From: Paraburkholderia flagellata
Lineage (GTDB): Bacteria; Pseudomonadota; Gammaproteobacteria; Burkholderiales; Burkholderiaceae
Assembly: GCF_021390645.1 (NCBI RefSeq)
Contig: NZ_JAJEJT010000004.1
Span: 496,001-560,000 of the forward strand
Direction of reading: 5' to 3'
Length of the DNA stretch: 64,000 bases
The notes beneath the pieces were generated by a model. The model saw nothing but the letters and a program-made list of their open reading frames with translations, had not been told where the DNA came from and did no database searches. Made by a program: the position numbers and the translations under genes. This document shows positions 8,457-18,273 of this stretch, in pieces. Positions within the stretch are counted from its first letter, which is position 1, and every line of letters begins with the position of its first letter.

Positions 8457-8993
8457 CTAAATGCTCACCAGTTGCTTGTGGTAGAACGTGGTGCCGCAAA
8501 ATGCGCCGTCCGGCATCAGCGCGTAATTCGGCACGGCGCCCACACGTTCCCATCCCGCGCGCGCATAGAGCCGTTCGGCCGCGCCGCCCGTGACGGTATC
8601 GAGCACGAGCACCGATTTCCCGGCCTCTCGTGCCGCCTCGTCGATCGCCTGCATGAGGCGCAGCCCCACACCACGGCCGCGCGCGGCGCGATGCACTAGC
8701 ACCTTGGCGACATCGGCGCGATGCGGCTGGTTTTCCGGTTGGGCCGTCACAAGCTGTGCCGTGCCCACAATGCGCTGCTGCGCGTCCTCGGCCGCGAGCA
8801 GAATGCGTTCGCCGCGAGCTACGTCTTGCGCCACGCCGCGCCAGAACGCTAGCGCCGTCTCGCGCGAGATCGGCAACATGAAGCTCACTGAGGCGCCGCC
8901 CTCCACGCAGTCGATGAGCACGTCCGCCAGTGCGCTCGCGCAGGCTTGCGCCTGTTCGCCGGTGAGGCTGCGTACTTTGATGGTTTCGCTCAT
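8457..8993 (-). CDS. GNAT family N-acetyltransferase
   Basis: This 178-residue acetyl-CoA-dependent N-acetyltransferase has its acetyl-CoA-binding motif A in VHRAARGRGVGLRLMQ (about residues 104-118). The typical C-terminal LYARAGWERVG segment follows. The ATG at 8991-8993 was chosen as the start (MSETIKV). The gene sits 16 bases downstream of the XRE-cupin regulator on the same strand, and the two are probably co-transcribed. This regulator plus GNAT pair is common in proteobacteria, but the acetylated substrate is not known from sequence. Antibiotic or amino-acid-derivative acetylation would be a guess. Confidence 0.85.
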   Translation of the reverse strand: MSETIKVRSLTGEQAQACASALADVLIDCVEGGASVSFMLPISRETALAFWRGVAQDVARGERILLAAEDAQQRIVGTAQLVTAQPENQPHRADVAKVLVHRAARGRGVGLRLMQAIDEAAREAGKSVLVLDTVTGGAAERLYARAGWERVGAVPNYALMPDGAFCGTTFYHKQLVSI

Positions 8994-9009
8994 GTGGATT
9001 CGAATCCGG

Positions 9010-9582
9010 TCAGTTAGTGGTCCTGCAGAGTGCGACGATGTAGCGCGCCGGTTCACTCGTGGGATTGCGATAGACGATAGGGCAGTCGAGGCGCATGGCG
9101 AGGCAGTCGCCCGTTTCGAGCCGCCACAGGCGCTCGCCAACCGTCATCTCCATTGCGCCTTCCATGACCCAAACCTGTTGGTAAATTTCCGCATCGCGCA
9201 GGCTCGTGTCATAGGCCACGCGCTGGCCGGGCGGAAAGCGCACTTCCACGAGCTGGATGGGCGACCATGCGGGCGGCGAGAGATTGCGCCGCACGTAGCC
9301 CGACTCGGGATCGGTCCAAACCGCTTGATCGCGGGCGGCGGCGTGAGGAGAAGGGGCCTGCGGTGCGTCGTCGCCCGGCGCCTCGAAGAGCGACGCAAGC
9401 GAGACGCCAAGCGCCGTGGCGAGCTTGTCGAGCACGACGGCCGTGGGGCTGCTTTCACCGCGTTCGATGAGCGAGATGTTCGAACGGCTGACCGAACTGC
9501 GTTCGGCTAGCGCCTCAAGCGACCAGCCTTTGGCGTCTCGCAGTTCGCGCAAGCGGCGGGCGATGTTGGTGTGGATATCCAT
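9010..9582 (-). CDS. XRE family regulator with C-terminal cupin domain
   Basis: This 190-residue transcription factor has an XRE helix-turn-helix at about 5-60 (motif AERSSVSRSNISLIERGESSP) and a small cupin sensor domain at about 105-185 (PPGQRVAYDT to LETGDCLAM). The start MDIHTNIARRL at 9582 was chosen because it fits the family, and a symmetric operator lies just upstream of it. The gene is divergent from the large signalling gene at 9836 and leads into the GNAT gene. Autoregulation through the 9590-9622 site is likely but inferred. The cupin ligand is unknown. Confidence 0.88.
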   Translation of the reverse strand: MDIHTNIARRLRELRDAKGWSLEALAERSSVSRSNISLIERGESSPTAVVLDKLATALGVSLASLFEAPGDDAPQAPSPHAAARDQAVWTDPESGYVRRNLSPPAWSPIQLVEVRFPPGQRVAYDTSLRDAEIYQQVWVMEGAMEMTVGERLWRLETGDCLAMRLDCPIVYRNPTSEPARYIVALCRTTN

Positions 9583-9589
9583 AGCATCT

Positions 9590-9622
9590 AGTTTAATGGA
9601 TTTAATCGTCCAGTAAACTGGA
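9590..9622. promoter_or_regulatory. Probable operator of the XRE-cupin regulator
   Basis: Two near-identical half-sites face each other: TCCATTAAACT on the minus strand (9600-9590) and TCCAGTAAACT on the plus strand (9609-9619). They differ at one base. The second is itself part of a 14-base inverted repeat (TCCAGT-AA-ACTGGA, 9609-9622). The cluster is AT-rich and starts 8 bases before the regulator ATG, where autorepressor sites normally lie. Binding is inferred. Confidence 0.6.
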
Positions 9623-9835
9623 TTATGTGATTCTGCGTATAAAAGTTTATGCGCATCAAGTTTGTCGCAGAGGCGCGACAGATGATGCCGCCCTGTTTTC
9701 CCTGCTAACCGACGCGCAAACGTTTGCGCCATCCTGGACGGTTAAAACCTTGATTTCCGTCAATTGAAGGCCGTCTGCCCGCTGTTAGTTTCCCGCTATC
9801 TCACAAAGACATCGCAGTGCGGTTCGGGGCGCAAC

Positions 9836-12379
9836 ATGCAACACCACACGCTGGACCTGGAAATCGGGCAGCTTCTTTCTGGGCCGCCGCTTGCCTGCGG
9901 GCCCGACGTGCCGATTCGCGAAGCGGCGCGCATGATGAGCGAGCGGCGCTACAGCGCCATCGTGATTACCGAAATGGGGCGGCCCGTCGGCATCTGGACT
10001 GAGCACGACGCGCTCGCGCTGGGCGAAGACGCCGCCGCGCTCGCGCTGCCCATCCGCCACGCGATGAGCCATCCGGTGCGCGCGCTGCCTGCGGGCACGC
10101 GTCTGCGCGATGCCGCGCTGCGCTTCAAGCGCGAGGGCATCCGCCATTGTCTCGTGGTGGATCAGGCGGGCCGCTCGCTTGGCATCGTCACGCAAACCGA
10201 CCTGGTCATGAACCAGGGGCTCGAATGCTTTCTGCGGCTGAAGACCGTCGGGTCGGTGAACGCCGCGATGCCGCTCGTGGTCGATGCGCGCATGCCCATG
10301 CACGACGCCATGCAGCGTATGCGTGCGCGGCGTCTGAGCGCACTCGTCGTGAGGTATCCCGAAGGCGACTACGGCATCGTGACCGAGCGCGACGTGGTGC
10401 GCTTCGCGGCCGCCGGCGCGCTCGGCGGCATGGTCGGCGCGCGCGCGAGCCGGCCGCTGCGCTCGCTCGCGCATTCGCAAAGCCTCTATGCTGCGCGTCA
10501 ATATCTCGTTGAGCACCGCATGCGCCATGTGGGTGTGATCGGCGAAGACGGGAGTCTCGCTGGCCTGCTCGACCTCTCGCATATCCTGCACGACATCGAA
10601 GACGGTTTCGTGCGCGAACTGCAGATGGCGCTGCGCGAGCGCGACGACGCGCTGCTCGCTTCGCGTGCGAACCTGCGCCTCGCCGACCAGGTGGTGGAGT
10701 CGACGCTCGATGGCGTGATGATCACTGACCTCGACGGCACCATCGAGCGCGTGAACCCCGCTTTTACAAGGCTCACTGGTTATACGGAGCGCGAGGCGCT
10801 CGGGCGCAACGCAAGCCTGCTCAACTCGGGGCGCCAGGGTCCGGCGTTCTACAGCGCGCTGTGGCGCAGCCTTCAGCAAAACGGCCACTGGAAAGGTGAA
10901 ATCTGGAACCGCCGCAAGGACGGCGCACTTTACCTGGAATACCTGACTATTTCCAGCATCTGCGACCCCGGCGGCCGCTGTACGCATTACGCCGCGATTT
11001 TCGCGGACATCACGCAGCGCCGCGAGACCGAGGAGCGCCTGAGCTACCTCGCGACACACGACGCCTTGACGGGCCTGCCCAATCGCACGCTTTTCACCGA
11101 GCGCCTCACGCTCTCGCTCGCGCGCGCACGCCGCTCGGGCAAGCACGTCGCGGTGATGTTCCTCGACCTCGACCGCTTCAAGCTCATCAACGACACGATG
11201 GGTCATGGCGTGGGCGACGAGGCGCTCACCGTGATCGCTACGCGTCTGCGCGAAGCGGTGCGCGAGACCGACACCGTGGCGCGCCTTGGCGGCGACGAAT
11301 TCACGCTGCTGATCGAGGACATCGAAGACATTCGCCACGTCGGGCAGATCGCCCAGGGGCTGCTCGCGCGCGTGGGCGCCGCGATGCACATTGGCGAGCA
11401 ACTGCTGTTCGTCACGCCTAGCATCGGCATCAGCATGTATCCGGACGACGCGCGCGATCCGCGGCAACTGCTCATGCAGGCCGACCGCGCGATGTACGAG
11501 GCCAAGGACGCGGGCAAGAACAACTTCCGCTTCTTCGCCGCGCCGATGACGTCTTCGGCCATGGAGCGCATCGTGCTCGAAAGCGAGCTTCACCATGCGC
11601 TGGAGGCCGACGAACTCGTGCTCTACTACCAGCCCGAATTCGATGTGGCGAGCGGGGCACTCGTCAATATCGAGGCGCTCGTGCGTTGGCAGCACCCGCG
11701 CCGCGGGCTCGTGCCGCCCGATCAGTTCATACCGATTGCCGAGGAATCCTCATTGATCGTGCCGCTCGGCGCGTGGGTATTGCGCGAGGCCTGCCGCCAG
11801 GCGCGCGAGTGGCTGGACGAAGGCTTCGACTTCGGCCGCATCAGCGTGAATCTTTCGGCTCGGCAATGTCTGCACGATGGTTTCCTGCATCAGCTCACGA
11901 CCATACTCAGCGAAACAGGCTTGCCCGCGACGCGCCTGCAGCTCGAACTCGTGGAGAGTATGGCGATGACGTCGGGCCGCGGTGGTATCGAAGCGTTGCT
12001 GCAAGAACTCGCCGCGCGCGGCATCAGCCTCGCGATCGACGACTTCGGCACGGGCTATTCATCTTTCAAGTATTTGCAGTCGTTACCGGTCGACACGCTC
12101 AAGGTGGACCGCTCGTTCCTCGCGGACATGGCCGATCGTGGGCCGGACATGTCGCCGCGTGTGAAGAAAAGCGCCGCGCGCGACCGCTCGATCGTGCGCG
12201 CGATCGTGGCGATGGCGCGCTCGCTCGGTGTCACGGTGGTGGCCGAGGGCGTCGAGACGCCGCGGCAACTCGAGTTTCTGCGCGAGATCGGCTGCGACCG
12301 CGCGCAAGGTTTCCTGCTTGCGCGGCCCGCGCCCGCAGAGTTGATGCCGCGCGCGCTCGAGGCGTATGTGGCCGCTTGA
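9836..12379 (+). CDS. CBS-PAS-GGDEF-EAL cyclic-di-GMP signalling protein
   Basis: This soluble 847-residue protein combines sensing with c-di-GMP synthesis and breakdown. Four CBS repeats (two Bateman modules) cover about 8-262 and a PAS domain about 285-400. A GGDEF domain covers about 405-565, with intact GGDEF and an upstream RETD inhibitory I-site. An EAL domain covers about 585-840, with [26 protein letters not shown] and VVAEGVE all preserved. Both catalytic motifs look competent, so the net activity cannot be predicted. CBS modules usually bind adenosyl nucleotides, suggesting energy-state control. The ATG at 9836 is preferred; a TTG at 9764 would add 24 residues with no similarity. 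Confidence 0.9.
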   Translation: MQHHTLDLEIGQLLSGPPLACGPDVPIREAARMMSERRYSAIVITEMGRPVGIWTEHDALALGEDAAALALPIRHAMSHPVRALPAGTRLRDAALRFKREGIRHCLVVDQAGRSLGIVTQTDLVMNQGLECFLRLKTVGSVNAAMPLVVDARMPMHDAMQRMRARRLSALVVRYPEGDYGIVTERDVVRFAAAGALGGMVGARASRPLRSLAHSQSLYAARQYLVEHRMRHVGVIGEDGSLAGLLDLSHILHDIEDGFVRELQMALRERDDALLASRANLRLADQVVESTLDGVMITDLDGTIERVNPAFTRLTGYTEREALGRNASLLNSGRQGPAFYSALWRSLQQNGHWKGEIWNRRKDGALYLEYLTISSICDPGGRCTHYAAIFADITQRRETEERLSYLATHDALTGLPNRTLFTERLTLSLARARRSGKHVAVMFLDLDRFKLINDTMGHGVGDEALTVIATRLREAVRETDTVARLGGDEFTLLIEDIEDIRHVGQIAQGLLARVGAAMHIGEQLLFVTPSIGISMYPDDARDPRQLLMQADRAMYEAKDAGKNNFRFFAAPMTSSAMERIVLESELHHALEADELVLYYQPEFDVASGALVNIEALVRWQHPRRGLVPPDQFIPIAEESSLIVPLGAWVLREACRQAREWLDEGFDFGRISVNLSARQCLHDGFLHQLTTILSETGLPATRLQLELVESMAMTSGRGGIEALLQELAARGISLAIDDFGTGYSSFKYLQSLPVDTLKVDRSFLADMADRGPDMSPRVKKSAARDRSIVRAIVAMARSLGVTVVAEGVETPRQLEFLREIGCDRAQGFLLARPAPAELMPRALEAYVAA

Positions 12380-12426
12380 AGACTGCCTTCTCTTTTCCCC
12401 TTTGGCCGTTGTATCTGGAGATTTCC

Positions 12427-12735
12427 GTGAGCACCAGTGACGAGATGCTGTTGCACTCGATGACCGCGCTAGTGAGCGCGCATGGCAAGGCCATCTCGCG
12501 TTTCGGCGCGAGTGTGGTGGTGATGACGAAGTTCGTGGAGGCGGTATTGCCGCAACTGTCTGCTGCGCAGATCGAGAGCACGATCCTCGCGTTTCGCGCG
12601 CTGCTCGGCGAAGCGATGACTGTGGCCGACGACGTGCTGTTGCCCGGCGACTACCGAACCACGCTGATCGAACAGGCGAATATGCTGCTGGCCCGGTTGG
12701 GCAGCGACGCCGTCCCAACCACGTTGAGGCCCTGA
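12427..12735 (+). CDS. Small conserved hypothetical protein
   Basis: This is a 102-residue, mostly helical, soluble protein with no recognised domain. The start is the GTG at 12427, six bases after GGAG, giving a sequence that begins (M)STSDEMLLHSMTALVSAHG. It lies 47 bases after the GGDEF-EAL gene and 15 bases before the chemoreceptor gene on the same strand, so it probably belongs to one transcript with them. A role in signalling is suggested only by that position. Its regular codon bias and ribosome-binding site support it as a real gene. Confidence 0.6.
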   Translation: MSTSDEMLLHSMTALVSAHGKAISRFGASVVVMTKFVEAVLPQLSAAQIESTILAFRALLGEAMTVADDVLLPGDYRTTLIEQANMLLARLGSDAVPTTLRP

Positions 12736-12750
12736 AGCGGGAAGAAGGCA

Positions 12751-14388
12751 ATGCGTAATCTGACGATTCGAAAAGGGCTGTTGCTCGTGCTCTGCACGTT
12801 CGCGGCGATGCTGGTGGTGGGCGCAGCAGTAGGTGTCCTGATGATCGGCCGCGCCGACGACTCGGCGCGTTTCATCCACGAAGTCGCGCGCCAGGATGCG
12901 CTCGCGCTCGCCCTGCGCGACGACGCGGCGCTTGCGCAAACGGCGCTGGCACGCGCATACCAGGCGGCGAAGGAACCCGGCGATGCAGCGGCGCGCGCCG
13001 AAGCGCAAAAGCGGGCGCAGCAGGACGCACGCGATCTCTTCGATCAGGCCGCGAAGCACAGCGCCGCGCTGCGCGCGAGCGCTCCGTTCGACGCCGCGGC
13101 GGCCCAGCAGCGCGACGCGTTGCTCGCCACATGGAGCGCGCTCGCGGATGCGCTGCGGCGCGCGGCCACGGCGCTTGAAGCTGGCGACACGGCAACGTAT
13201 GCCACGCTCACCTCCGGGGAGGTCTCCAACGCGGATATGCAGTTCTCGGCAAGCGTGGGCGCTTTGCGCGCGAACGCGGATGCTGCCACGCGCGCGACGC
13301 TCGACCGGGGCGAGCGCGAGCACGACTGGGTGATGGCGATGGTGGCGGTGGGCTTGTCAGGCGCGCTGGCGCTCGTCATCGCGACCCATATGGCGCTGCG
13401 CCGCCTCGTTACGGCGCCGCTCAAAGAGGCGGTCGAAGTGCTGAACCAGATTGCCGCGAACGATCTCTCGGTCCACATCGCAGGTGCCGGGCGCAACGAA
13501 ATCGGCCAGTTGCTCGGCGCGATGCGGCGCATGCAAGGCGGCCTCAGTCAGACGGTGCGCAGCGTGCGGACGAGTTGCGATGCGATCAACACGGGCGCGC
13601 GCGAGATCGCGGCGGGCAACCTCGATCTGTCGAGCCGCACTGAGCAGCAGTCCGCGTCGCTGGAGCAGACGGCGTCGAGCATGGAGCAGCTCACGTCGAG
13701 CGTGCGTCAGAACGCGCAGCACGCGAACGCCGCGAGCGCGCTTGCCACAGGGGCGGCGGATGTCGCGCAGCGCGGCGGACGCGTGGTCGAGCAGGTGATC
13801 GAAACGATGGAGGAGATCAGCCGCAGCTCGGGCAAGATCGCGGACATTACGGGCATCATCGACGGCATCGCGTTTCAGACCAATATCCTCGCGCTCAACG
13901 CTTCGGTCGAGGCCGCGCGCGCGGGCGAGCAGGGGCGCGGCTTTGCCGTCGTCGCGGGCGAGGTGCGCATGCTCGCGCAGCGCAGCGCCGCCGCGGCGCG
14001 CGAGATCAAGTCGCTGATCGACGCCTCGGTGCATGACGTGCGCAATGGCCGCTCGCTCGTGGGCGAAGCGGGCGCGACGATGGCCGAGATCGTCGCGTCG
14101 GTGGACAAGGTGTCGGGCCTCATGAAGGAGATCGCCTCGGCCACGGTGGAGCAGAGCGCGGGCATCGAGCAGGTCGAGACCGCGGTGAGCCAGATGGATC
14201 AGGTCACGCAGCAGAATGCGGCGCTCGTGGAAGAGGCCGCGGCTGCCGCCGAGTCGCTCGAGCAGCAGGCGAGCCAGATGGCCGAAGCGGTGGCGACGTT
14301 CCGCGTGAGCGAGACGGCGGACACGACGTCGGCCGTTGCGCACGAACATAACGCGCCGCGCGCGCATGCACTGCCATCGGCCGCATAA
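12751..14388 (+). CDS. Methyl-accepting chemotaxis protein
   Basis: This 545-residue transmembrane chemoreceptor has a first membrane helix at about 7-32 and a periplasmic helical-bundle sensor (about 33-190). A second membrane helix lies near 195-213 and a HAMP linker follows. The cytoplasmic signalling domain contains the conserved hairpin tip ([20 protein letters not shown] and following [15 protein letters not shown]). Methylation-type Gln/Glu-rich helices such as [20 protein letters not shown] flank the tip. No C-terminal CheR-binding pentapeptide is seen. The ligand is unknown. It ends only 4 bases before the convergent GntR gene. Confidence 0.95.
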   Translation: MRNLTIRKGLLLVLCTFAAMLVVGAAVGVLMIGRADDSARFIHEVARQDALALALRDDAALAQTALARAYQAAKEPGDAAARAEAQKRAQQDARDLFDQAAKHSAALRASAPFDAAAAQQRDALLATWSALADALRRAATALEAGDTATYATLTSGEVSNADMQFSASVGALRANADAATRATLDRGEREHDWVMAMVAVGLSGALALVIATHMALRRLVTAPLKEAVEVLNQIAANDLSVHIAGAGRNEIGQLLGAMRRMQGGLSQTVRSVRTSCDAINTGAREIAAGNLDLSSRTEQQSASLEQTASSMEQLTSSVRQNAQHANAASALATGAADVAQRGGRVVEQVIETMEEISRSSGKIADITGIIDGIAFQTNILALNASVEAARAGEQGRGFAVVAGEVRMLAQRSAAAAREIKSLIDASVHDVRNGRSLVGEAGATMAEIVASVDKVSGLMKEIASATVEQSAGIEQVETAVSQMDQVTQQNAALVEEAAAAAESLEQQASQMAEAVATFRVSETADTTSAVAHEHNAPRAHALPSAA

Positions 14389-14392
14389 GGCG

Positions 14393-15136
14393 CTAACGCC
14401 AGGCCTGCGTGAACTCGCCGATCACGCGTGCGATATGCGCCTGCATCGCCGCCCGCGCAGCGCTCGCGTCGCGCGCCATGATGGCCGAGAAGATGCGCTG
14501 ATGGTCTTCCTGCGACGCGGCGCGCAACGCGGGCGTATGGAAGTGCTCTTCGATCTTTTTCCACAGCGGGTCGGCGCGTGAGTTGTCCCACATCGCGCTC
14601 ACCACGTGCCGCAGCATGTCGTTTCCCGTCGCGCCAGCGATCGCCAGATGGAATTCGCGGTCAGCGGCCTCGTTCGCGGCCTTGTCGTCCATGTTTTCAC
14701 GCATCGCGCGCAACGCGGCGAAGAGGCGGTCGAGGTCCGAGTCCTTGCGTTCGGTCGCGGCGAGCGCCGCGATCCCGCTTTCAATCACTTCCCGCGCACG
14801 CAGCGTCTCGATCGGGCCCGGCCCGCGCGGCAGCTCGAATGAGATGGAGCGCGCCTCCTGCGCTTCGGCCACATAGATGCCCGAGCCCACGCGCACCTCG
14901 ACCACGCCTTGCACTTCCAGCGCGATGATCGCCTCTCTCACCTGCGTGCGGCTCACGCCGAAACGCTCAGCGAGCGTGCGCTCGGAAGGCAGGCGGGCGC
15001 GCGACCCAGCCGGCACGCGCCCGAAGTCGCCCGCCGCGATCAGGTCGTAGATCTGTTTCGCGAGGCCGACGTAGGAGCGGTCGGCCGCGTCCGCATCGGC
15101 GGCGCGACCGGTTGGCGTGTGCGAAAGATCGGCCAT
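14393..15136 (-). CDS. FadR-subfamily GntR transcriptional regulator
   Basis: This 247-residue regulator has an N-terminal winged helix (about 25-95, motif LPSERTLAERFGVSRTQVRE) and a C-terminal FCD effector domain (about 105-240). The usual Asp/His metal-binding residues appear to be present (DREFHLAIAGATGN, EDHQRIFSAI). The ATG at 15134-15136 (MADLSHTP) gives the family length. It is divergent from the CUT2 sugar ABC operon. Three TGGT-N2-ACCA-type sites lie between them, exactly the operator form used by this subfamily. It therefore probably represses that operon and itself, with a sugar or sugar acid as inducer. Confidence 0.9.
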   Translation of the reverse strand: MADLSHTPTGRAADADAADRSYVGLAKQIYDLIAAGDFGRVPAGSRARLPSERTLAERFGVSRTQVREAIIALEVQGVVEVRVGSGIYVAEAQEARSISFELPRGPGPIETLRAREVIESGIAALAATERKDSDLDRLFAALRAMRENMDDKAANEAADREFHLAIAGATGNDMLRHVVSAMWDNSRADPLWKKIEEHFHTPALRAASQEDHQRIFSAIMARDASAARAAMQAHIARVIGEFTQAWR

Positions 15137-15190
15137 CCAGGATTCTCGAAAGCGTCGCAGCCGCCGGGCGGCGGCTGAGGTTCGGCAAAA

Positions 15191-15200
15191 TGGTACACCA
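15191..15200. promoter_or_regulatory. GntR/FadR-type operator site 1
   Basis: The sequence is TGGT-AC-ACCA, with perfect 4-base arms, 55 bases before the GntR start codon. It matches the FadR-subfamily operator form TGGTNNACCA. Confidence 0.6.
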
Positions 15201-15276
15201 GTTGCCGTGCCGCCACGCATAGCGGCGGCGCGGGTTTTCGCCCGATTTCCGCTCAATCGGGCTCTGCGCCGGGTCC

Positions 15277-15290
15277 AGTGGTAAACCACT
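15277..15290. promoter_or_regulatory. GntR/FadR-type operator site 2
   Basis: The sequence is AGTGGT-AA-ACCACT. It is a perfect 6-base-arm inverted repeat with the TGGT-N2-ACCA core at 15279-15288, and the strongest of the three sites. Confidence 0.65.
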
Positions 15291-15303
15291 ATCGCGCGCA
15301 GAT

Positions 15304-15313
15304 TGGTATGCCA
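15304..15313. promoter_or_regulatory. GntR/FadR-type operator site 3
   Basis: The sequence is TGGT-AT-GCCA, one base off the core. It lies 25 bases from site 2 on the side of the ABC operon, a spacing that could allow side-by-side dimer binding. Confidence 0.45.
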
Positions 15314-15527
15314 GTACTGTCAGACGGGGTGGCGTTCACGCATGCCCGTCGTTTTGCTTCGAGGGGACGCCTTTGAAGATGTCATTCCGCTGGTTCGGCG
15401 CGTCCGCTCCAGTCCCGCTGCAGCACATCCAGCAAGATTCCCCGCGTCACGCACACGGTGTCGGCCATTCCCGATGCGCCCGGTGCGCCGGCTATCAGTA
15501 AGTTCTATCCGACAAAAAGGAGACAAC

Positions 15528-16655
15528 ATGCTTTCAGGAATCCAGGTGCTTCGAGCGGCGGCGACCGCGGCAATGGCGCTGTGCGCAGGCACGGCTTTCG
15601 CACAGGCATCGATCGTTTCCGGCCCGCCCAGCGACCCCACATGCATGGTCCCCTGGAAGACCGACACGAAGTTCATCAAGTATCCGAAGAAGAGCGGGCC
15701 GTACCGCGTTGCGCTCGTGAACGGCTATATCGCGAACACGTGGCGTATCCAGATGATCAAGACGGCCAAGGCCTATACGGCGCAGCCGGAAGTCGCCGCC
15801 AAGCTCAAGGAATTCAAGGTCGTCTCGACCGGCGAAGACGTCCCGGCGCAGATCTCGGCCGTCAACAACTTCATCGACGCCGGCTACGACGCGATCATCG
15901 TCGACGCGCAGAATCCCGCCTCGTTCGGCCCCGCGATCCGCCGCGCGAAGAAAGCCGGTGTCGTGCTGGTCGCGTTCGACAATACGCTCGACAGTGAAGA
16001 CGCGATCAACGTGGACGTAGACCAGTACGGGCTTGGCGTGCTGTGGGCCAAGTGGCTCGCGGGCCATCTGCCGAGCGGCGGCAAGGTGCTGGAAGTGCGC
16101 GGCGTGGCGGGCACGTCGGTCGACACCGACCGGCACAACGGTTTCACGAAGACCCTCGACGAGACCGGCAAGAAGTGGAACGTTGTGCAGGTCTACGGCA
16201 AGTGGGACGACGCCGTCGCGCAGAAGGCGACGGCCGACGCGATTGCCGTGCAGGGCCATTTCGACGGCATTTCGGCGCAAGGCGGCGACACCGGTGTCGT
16301 GCGCGCGATGATCGATGCGAAACATCCGTTCGTGCCGTTCGGCGGCGAGACGGAGAACGGCTTTCGCAAGTTCTGCGCGCAATACGGCGCCCAGGGCCTG
16401 AAGTGCACGTCGGCGGGCAGCGGTCCTGCGCAGGTCGCCGTGGCCATCAAGACGGCGCTCGCCGCGCTCGACGGCCAGACGATTCCCGTGGCGATCAAAC
16501 TCCCGCTCGACGTCACCGACGATTCGAAGCTGAAGGCGGGCGCCAACTATTTCCCGAACGAGTCGGACAACTTCTTCGTGGGCAATTCGTTTCCCACTTG
16601 CGGCATCAACTTCTCCGCGCAGGAGATCATGAAGCAGAGCCAGGGCAACCAGTAA
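15528..16655 (+). CDS. Sugar ABC transporter substrate-binding protein (CUT2 type)
   Basis: This 375-residue periplasmic binding protein has a clear Sec signal peptide (about 1-24, cleavage near AFAQAS). A Peripla_BP_4 (ribose/galactose-like) fold follows, with VSTGEDVPAQISAVNNFIDAG and DAIIVDAQNPASFGPAI segments. The ATG at 15528 has a strong Shine-Dalgarno; in-frame starts further upstream would bury the signal peptide. It is the first gene of a complete importer with one fused ATPase and two permeases. The specific sugar cannot be read from the sequence, and no catabolic enzyme is in the operon. Confidence 0.9.
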   Translation: MLSGIQVLRAAATAAMALCAGTAFAQASIVSGPPSDPTCMVPWKTDTKFIKYPKKSGPYRVALVNGYIANTWRIQMIKTAKAYTAQPEVAAKLKEFKVVSTGEDVPAQISAVNNFIDAGYDAIIVDAQNPASFGPAIRRAKKAGVVLVAFDNTLDSEDAINVDVDQYGLGVLWAKWLAGHLPSGGKVLEVRGVAGTSVDTDRHNGFTKTLDETGKKWNVVQVYGKWDDAVAQKATADAIAVQGHFDGISAQGGDTGVVRAMIDAKHPFVPFGGETENGFRKFCAQYGAQGLKCTSAGSGPAQVAVAIKTALAALDGQTIPVAIKLPLDVTDDSKLKAGANYFPNESDNFFVGNSFPTCGINFSAQEIMKQSQGNQ

Positions 16656-16692
16656 AACGCGCGAAGGCTGGCGACGTGACGGGAGACGAAGC

Positions 16693-18273
16693 ATGCAGCA
16701 GGATGCAGAGCAGCCGTTCTTTCAGATGTCTGGCGTGTCGAAAAGCTACGGCGGCGCCGTGGCGCTCGATCACGCGGACCTCGCGGTGCGAAGGGGCCGC
16801 ATTCACGCGATCCTGGGCGAGAACGGCGCGGGCAAGTCCACGCTGCTGAAGGTGATGTCCGGCGTCGTGCAGCCGGACGAGGGCGTGATGCACCTCGATG
16901 GCCGCGAGGTCGCGTTCGCCTCGCCCGCCGAGGCGAACGCGGCCGGCATTGTCTGCGTGTATCAGGAGTTGTCGCTGATTCCCGACCTGAGCGTCGCCGA
17001 CAACATCTTCGCTTCGAACCCGCCGCGCCGCTTTGGCATGATCGACCGCCGGGCGCAGCGCCGCCAGGCCGAGGAAGCGCTCGCGCGCGCGGGTGCGGCG
17101 GATATCAATCCGCTCGCGAAAGTTCGCGACCTGCCACTGTCGCGCCAGCAGATGGTCGAGCTTGCCAAGGGGCTCGCTCACACGCCGCGCATTCTGATCC
17201 TCGACGAGGCCACGTCGGCGCTCACGGCGGCCGACGTGGCGCGCGTGATCGAGGTGCTCAAGCGCCTGCGGCAAGAGGGGTTAGCCATCCTCTTCATTTC
17301 GCACCGCATGCACGAGGTGAAGGCGCTCGCGGACGAATGCACGGTCTACCGCAATGGCCGTCACGTGATGAGCTTCGAGGCGGGCACGCGCTCGGATAAT
17401 GAGGTCATCGAAATGATGATCGGCCGGAAGTACCAGCATGCTTTCCCGGACAAGCCCGCGAAAAAGCCTGAGCAGTCGAGCGCCGCCGCCCCGGTTCTCG
17501 CGTGTCGCGACCTTGCGTGGAGCGACACGCTGCGAGGCATCAGCTTTTCGCTGAAGCGCGGTGAAATTCTCGGGCTCGGCGGGCTCGACGGGCAAGGGCA
17601 GCGCGAACTCCTGCTCGCGCTGTTCGGCGTGCTGCGCGGCTGCGCGGGCAAGATCGAGATCGACGGCAAGGCTGTTTCTATCGGGAGTCCGGTTGCGGCG
17701 CGCGCCAAGGGAATCGGCATGGCGCTGATACCGGAGGACCGCAAGACCGAAGGCCTGATGCTGCCGATGTCGGTGCGGGAAAACCTCTCGTTTGCCGCGC
17801 TCGATCGCATGTCCACCGCCGGTGTCATCGATCGCGACCGTCAGCAGTCGTTCGTAGACCGAATGATGGAACTCCTCGCGATCAAATCGCACGGCGTCGA
17901 CGCGCCGGTGGGCTCGCTGTCGGGCGGCAACCAGCAGAAGGTGGTCATTGCAAAGTGGCTGATCCGCAAACCCCGAATCCTGCTCCTCAGCGACCCGACG
18001 CGCGGCATCGACGTGGGCACCAAGCAGGAGCTTTATCAGTTGCTGAGGCGTCTTGCCGACGAGGGCGCCGCGATTCTGTTCTATTCGACCGACTATGACG
18101 AACTGATCGGCTGCTGCGACCGCGTGCTCGTGCTGTACGAAGGCAGGATCAAGAAGGAACTCGTCGGGCCGGCGATCACCGAACAGAACCTGATCGCCAG
18201 CGCACTGGACTTGCCGGTTGGACACATCGCGCAGGTTGCGCAAGCAACGCCATCCACAGGAGTCGCGCCATGA
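16693..18273 (+). CDS. Sugar ABC transporter ATP-binding protein (RbsA/XylG-like, fused double ATPase)
   Basis: This 526-residue cytoplasmic ATPase has two tandem nucleotide-binding domains, as in the CUT2 family. The N-terminal domain has Walker A GENGAGKST, and its signature is degenerate (LSRQQ in place of LSGGQ). Walker B ILILDEATSAL follows. The C-terminal half has an LGLGGLDGQGQRE-type degenerate Walker A but a canonical LSGGNQQK signature and ILLLSDPTRGIDVG. This asymmetry is normal for the family. The last bases overlap the next permease start (ATGA), so translation is coupled. Confidence 0.94.
   Translation: MQQDAEQPFFQMSGVSKSYGGAVALDHADLAVRRGRIHAILGENGAGKSTLLKVMSGVVQPDEGVMHLDGREVAFASPAEANAAGIVCVYQELSLIPDLSVADNIFASNPPRRFGMIDRRAQRRQAEEALARAGAADINPLAKVRDLPLSRQQMVELAKGLAHTPRILILDEATSALTAADVARVIEVLKRLRQEGLAILFISHRMHEVKALADECTVYRNGRHVMSFEAGTRSDNEVIEMMIGRKYQHAFPDKPAKKPEQSSAAAPVLACRDLAWSDTLRGISFSLKRGEILGLGGLDGQGQRELLLALFGVLRGCAGKIEIDGKAVSIGSPVAARAKGIGMALIPEDRKTEGLMLPMSVRENLSFAALDRMSTAGVIDRDRQQSFVDRMMELLAIKSHGVDAPVGSLSGGNQQKVVIAKWLIRKPRILLLSDPTRGIDVGTKQELYQLLRRLADEGAAILFYSTDYDELIGCCDRVLVLYEGRIKKELVGPAITEQNLIASALDLPVGHIAQVAQATPSTGVAP

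Larger units (their letters stand above)
15137..15527. promoter_or_regulatory. Divergent control region of the GntR gene and the sugar ABC operon
   Basis: This 391-base stretch has no gene. It holds three TGGT-N2-ACCA-type operator sites (listed separately) within its left half. The right half (15320-15515) shows no further clear structure except a strong Shine-Dalgarno (AAAAAGGAGA) before the binding-protein start. Confidence 0.6.

Noticed and set aside
9785..11695. A 636-codon minus-strand frame opposite the GGDEF-EAL gene
   Set aside because: The sequence is low in hydrophobic structure and Arg/His-rich, typical of antisense frames in GC-rich coding DNA.
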